Of a stretch of DNA of 32,176 nucleotides, positions 32,129 through 32,176 are shown piece by piece (positions within the stretch are counted from its first letter, which is position 1; every line of letters starts with the position of its first letter). Where the stretch lies: positions 4,203 through 36,378 of the forward strand of contig JADFLG010000013.1 of NCBI GenBank assembly GCA_022564545.1. Reading direction: 5' to 3'. The position numbers and the translations under genes are program-made. The notes beneath the pieces are model-generated. The model saw only the letters and a list, made by a program, of their open reading frames with translations. It was not told the DNA's origin and did no database searches. This stretch comes from Chloroflexota bacterium (GTDB lineage Bacteria; Chloroflexota; Dehalococcoidia; Lucifugimonadales; Lucifugimonadaceae).

Positions 32129-32166
32129 AAAAAAAGCCGTCGGACGATTTTTCCGAGGGCTTTTTT
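32129..32166. terminator. Strong bidirectional terminator at the end of the structured region
   Basis: AAAAAAAGCC and CGG (32129-32143) pair with CCG and GGCTTTTTT (32153-32166), leaving small GT and AG internal loops. A and T runs lie on both sides. It lies nine bases after the tRNA-like CCA end, as expected at the end of a transcribed RNA gene. Confidence 0.8.
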
Positions 32167-32176
32167 GATCGCCAAA

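Noticed and set aside
1-32176. CRISPR arrays, insertion sequences, prophage or rRNA genes
   Set aside because: No regularly spaced repeats, transposase, integrase, phage structural genes or rRNA sequences were seen on either strand.

Overview
The window reads as one contiguous stretch of a GC-rich bacterial chromosome, most likely a free-living Chloroflexota of the Dehalococcoidia/SAR202 type. The reasons are a class II (B12-dependent) ribonucleotide reductase under NrdR, a mannonate-dehydratase-family enzyme, many TTG/GTG starts, GC-rich palindromic intergenic repeats, and a very short division cluster (mraZ-rsmH-ftsA-ftsZ) with no peptidoglycan or ftsQ/W/I genes in it. The phylum call is an inference from gene content; no rRNA is present.

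Layout. 1-1781 (minus): the 3'-truncated nrdJ and its upstream nrdR, behind a promoter carrying a pair of NrdR boxes. 2090-3166 (plus): mannonate dehydratase. 3163-4026 (minus): an XRE helix-turn-helix protein fused to a GIY-YIG domain, with a perfect inverted repeat at its promoter and a terminator separating it from ftsZ. 4184-8405 (minus): ftsZ, ftsA, a doubtful small ORF, rsmH and mraZ. 8720-13493 (plus): moaB, trmD, rplS and priA. 13577-18590: def, then secD-secF behind a structured leader, then nfo. 18598-23106: zincin-like metallopeptidase, type I phosphodiesterase, and an orphan multi-domain histidine kinase. 23213-23830 (minus): NIPSNAP-family protein. 24125-24919: an unrecognised, AT-richer gene. 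25344-29546: dcd-ribD-ribE-ribBA-ribH, a full riboflavin operon led by dCTP deaminase. 29665-30843: dinB. 31253-31327: tRNA-Gly(GCC) with its terminator.

The last ~750 bases (31380-32120) hold no plausible protein gene. They are dense in hairpins, including an 11-bp stem with a UUCG loop and a 7-bp stem with a GNRA loop. They end in a tRNA-like 3' segment with CCA and then a strong terminator. This is the best candidate for an undescribed element: a large structured non-coding RNA beside a tRNA, comparable in setting to the GOLLD and ROOL RNAs.

Overall the region is housekeeping (DNA precursor supply, division, translation, secretion, repair, flavin synthesis). Its interest lies mainly in regulatory and RNA features between the genes.
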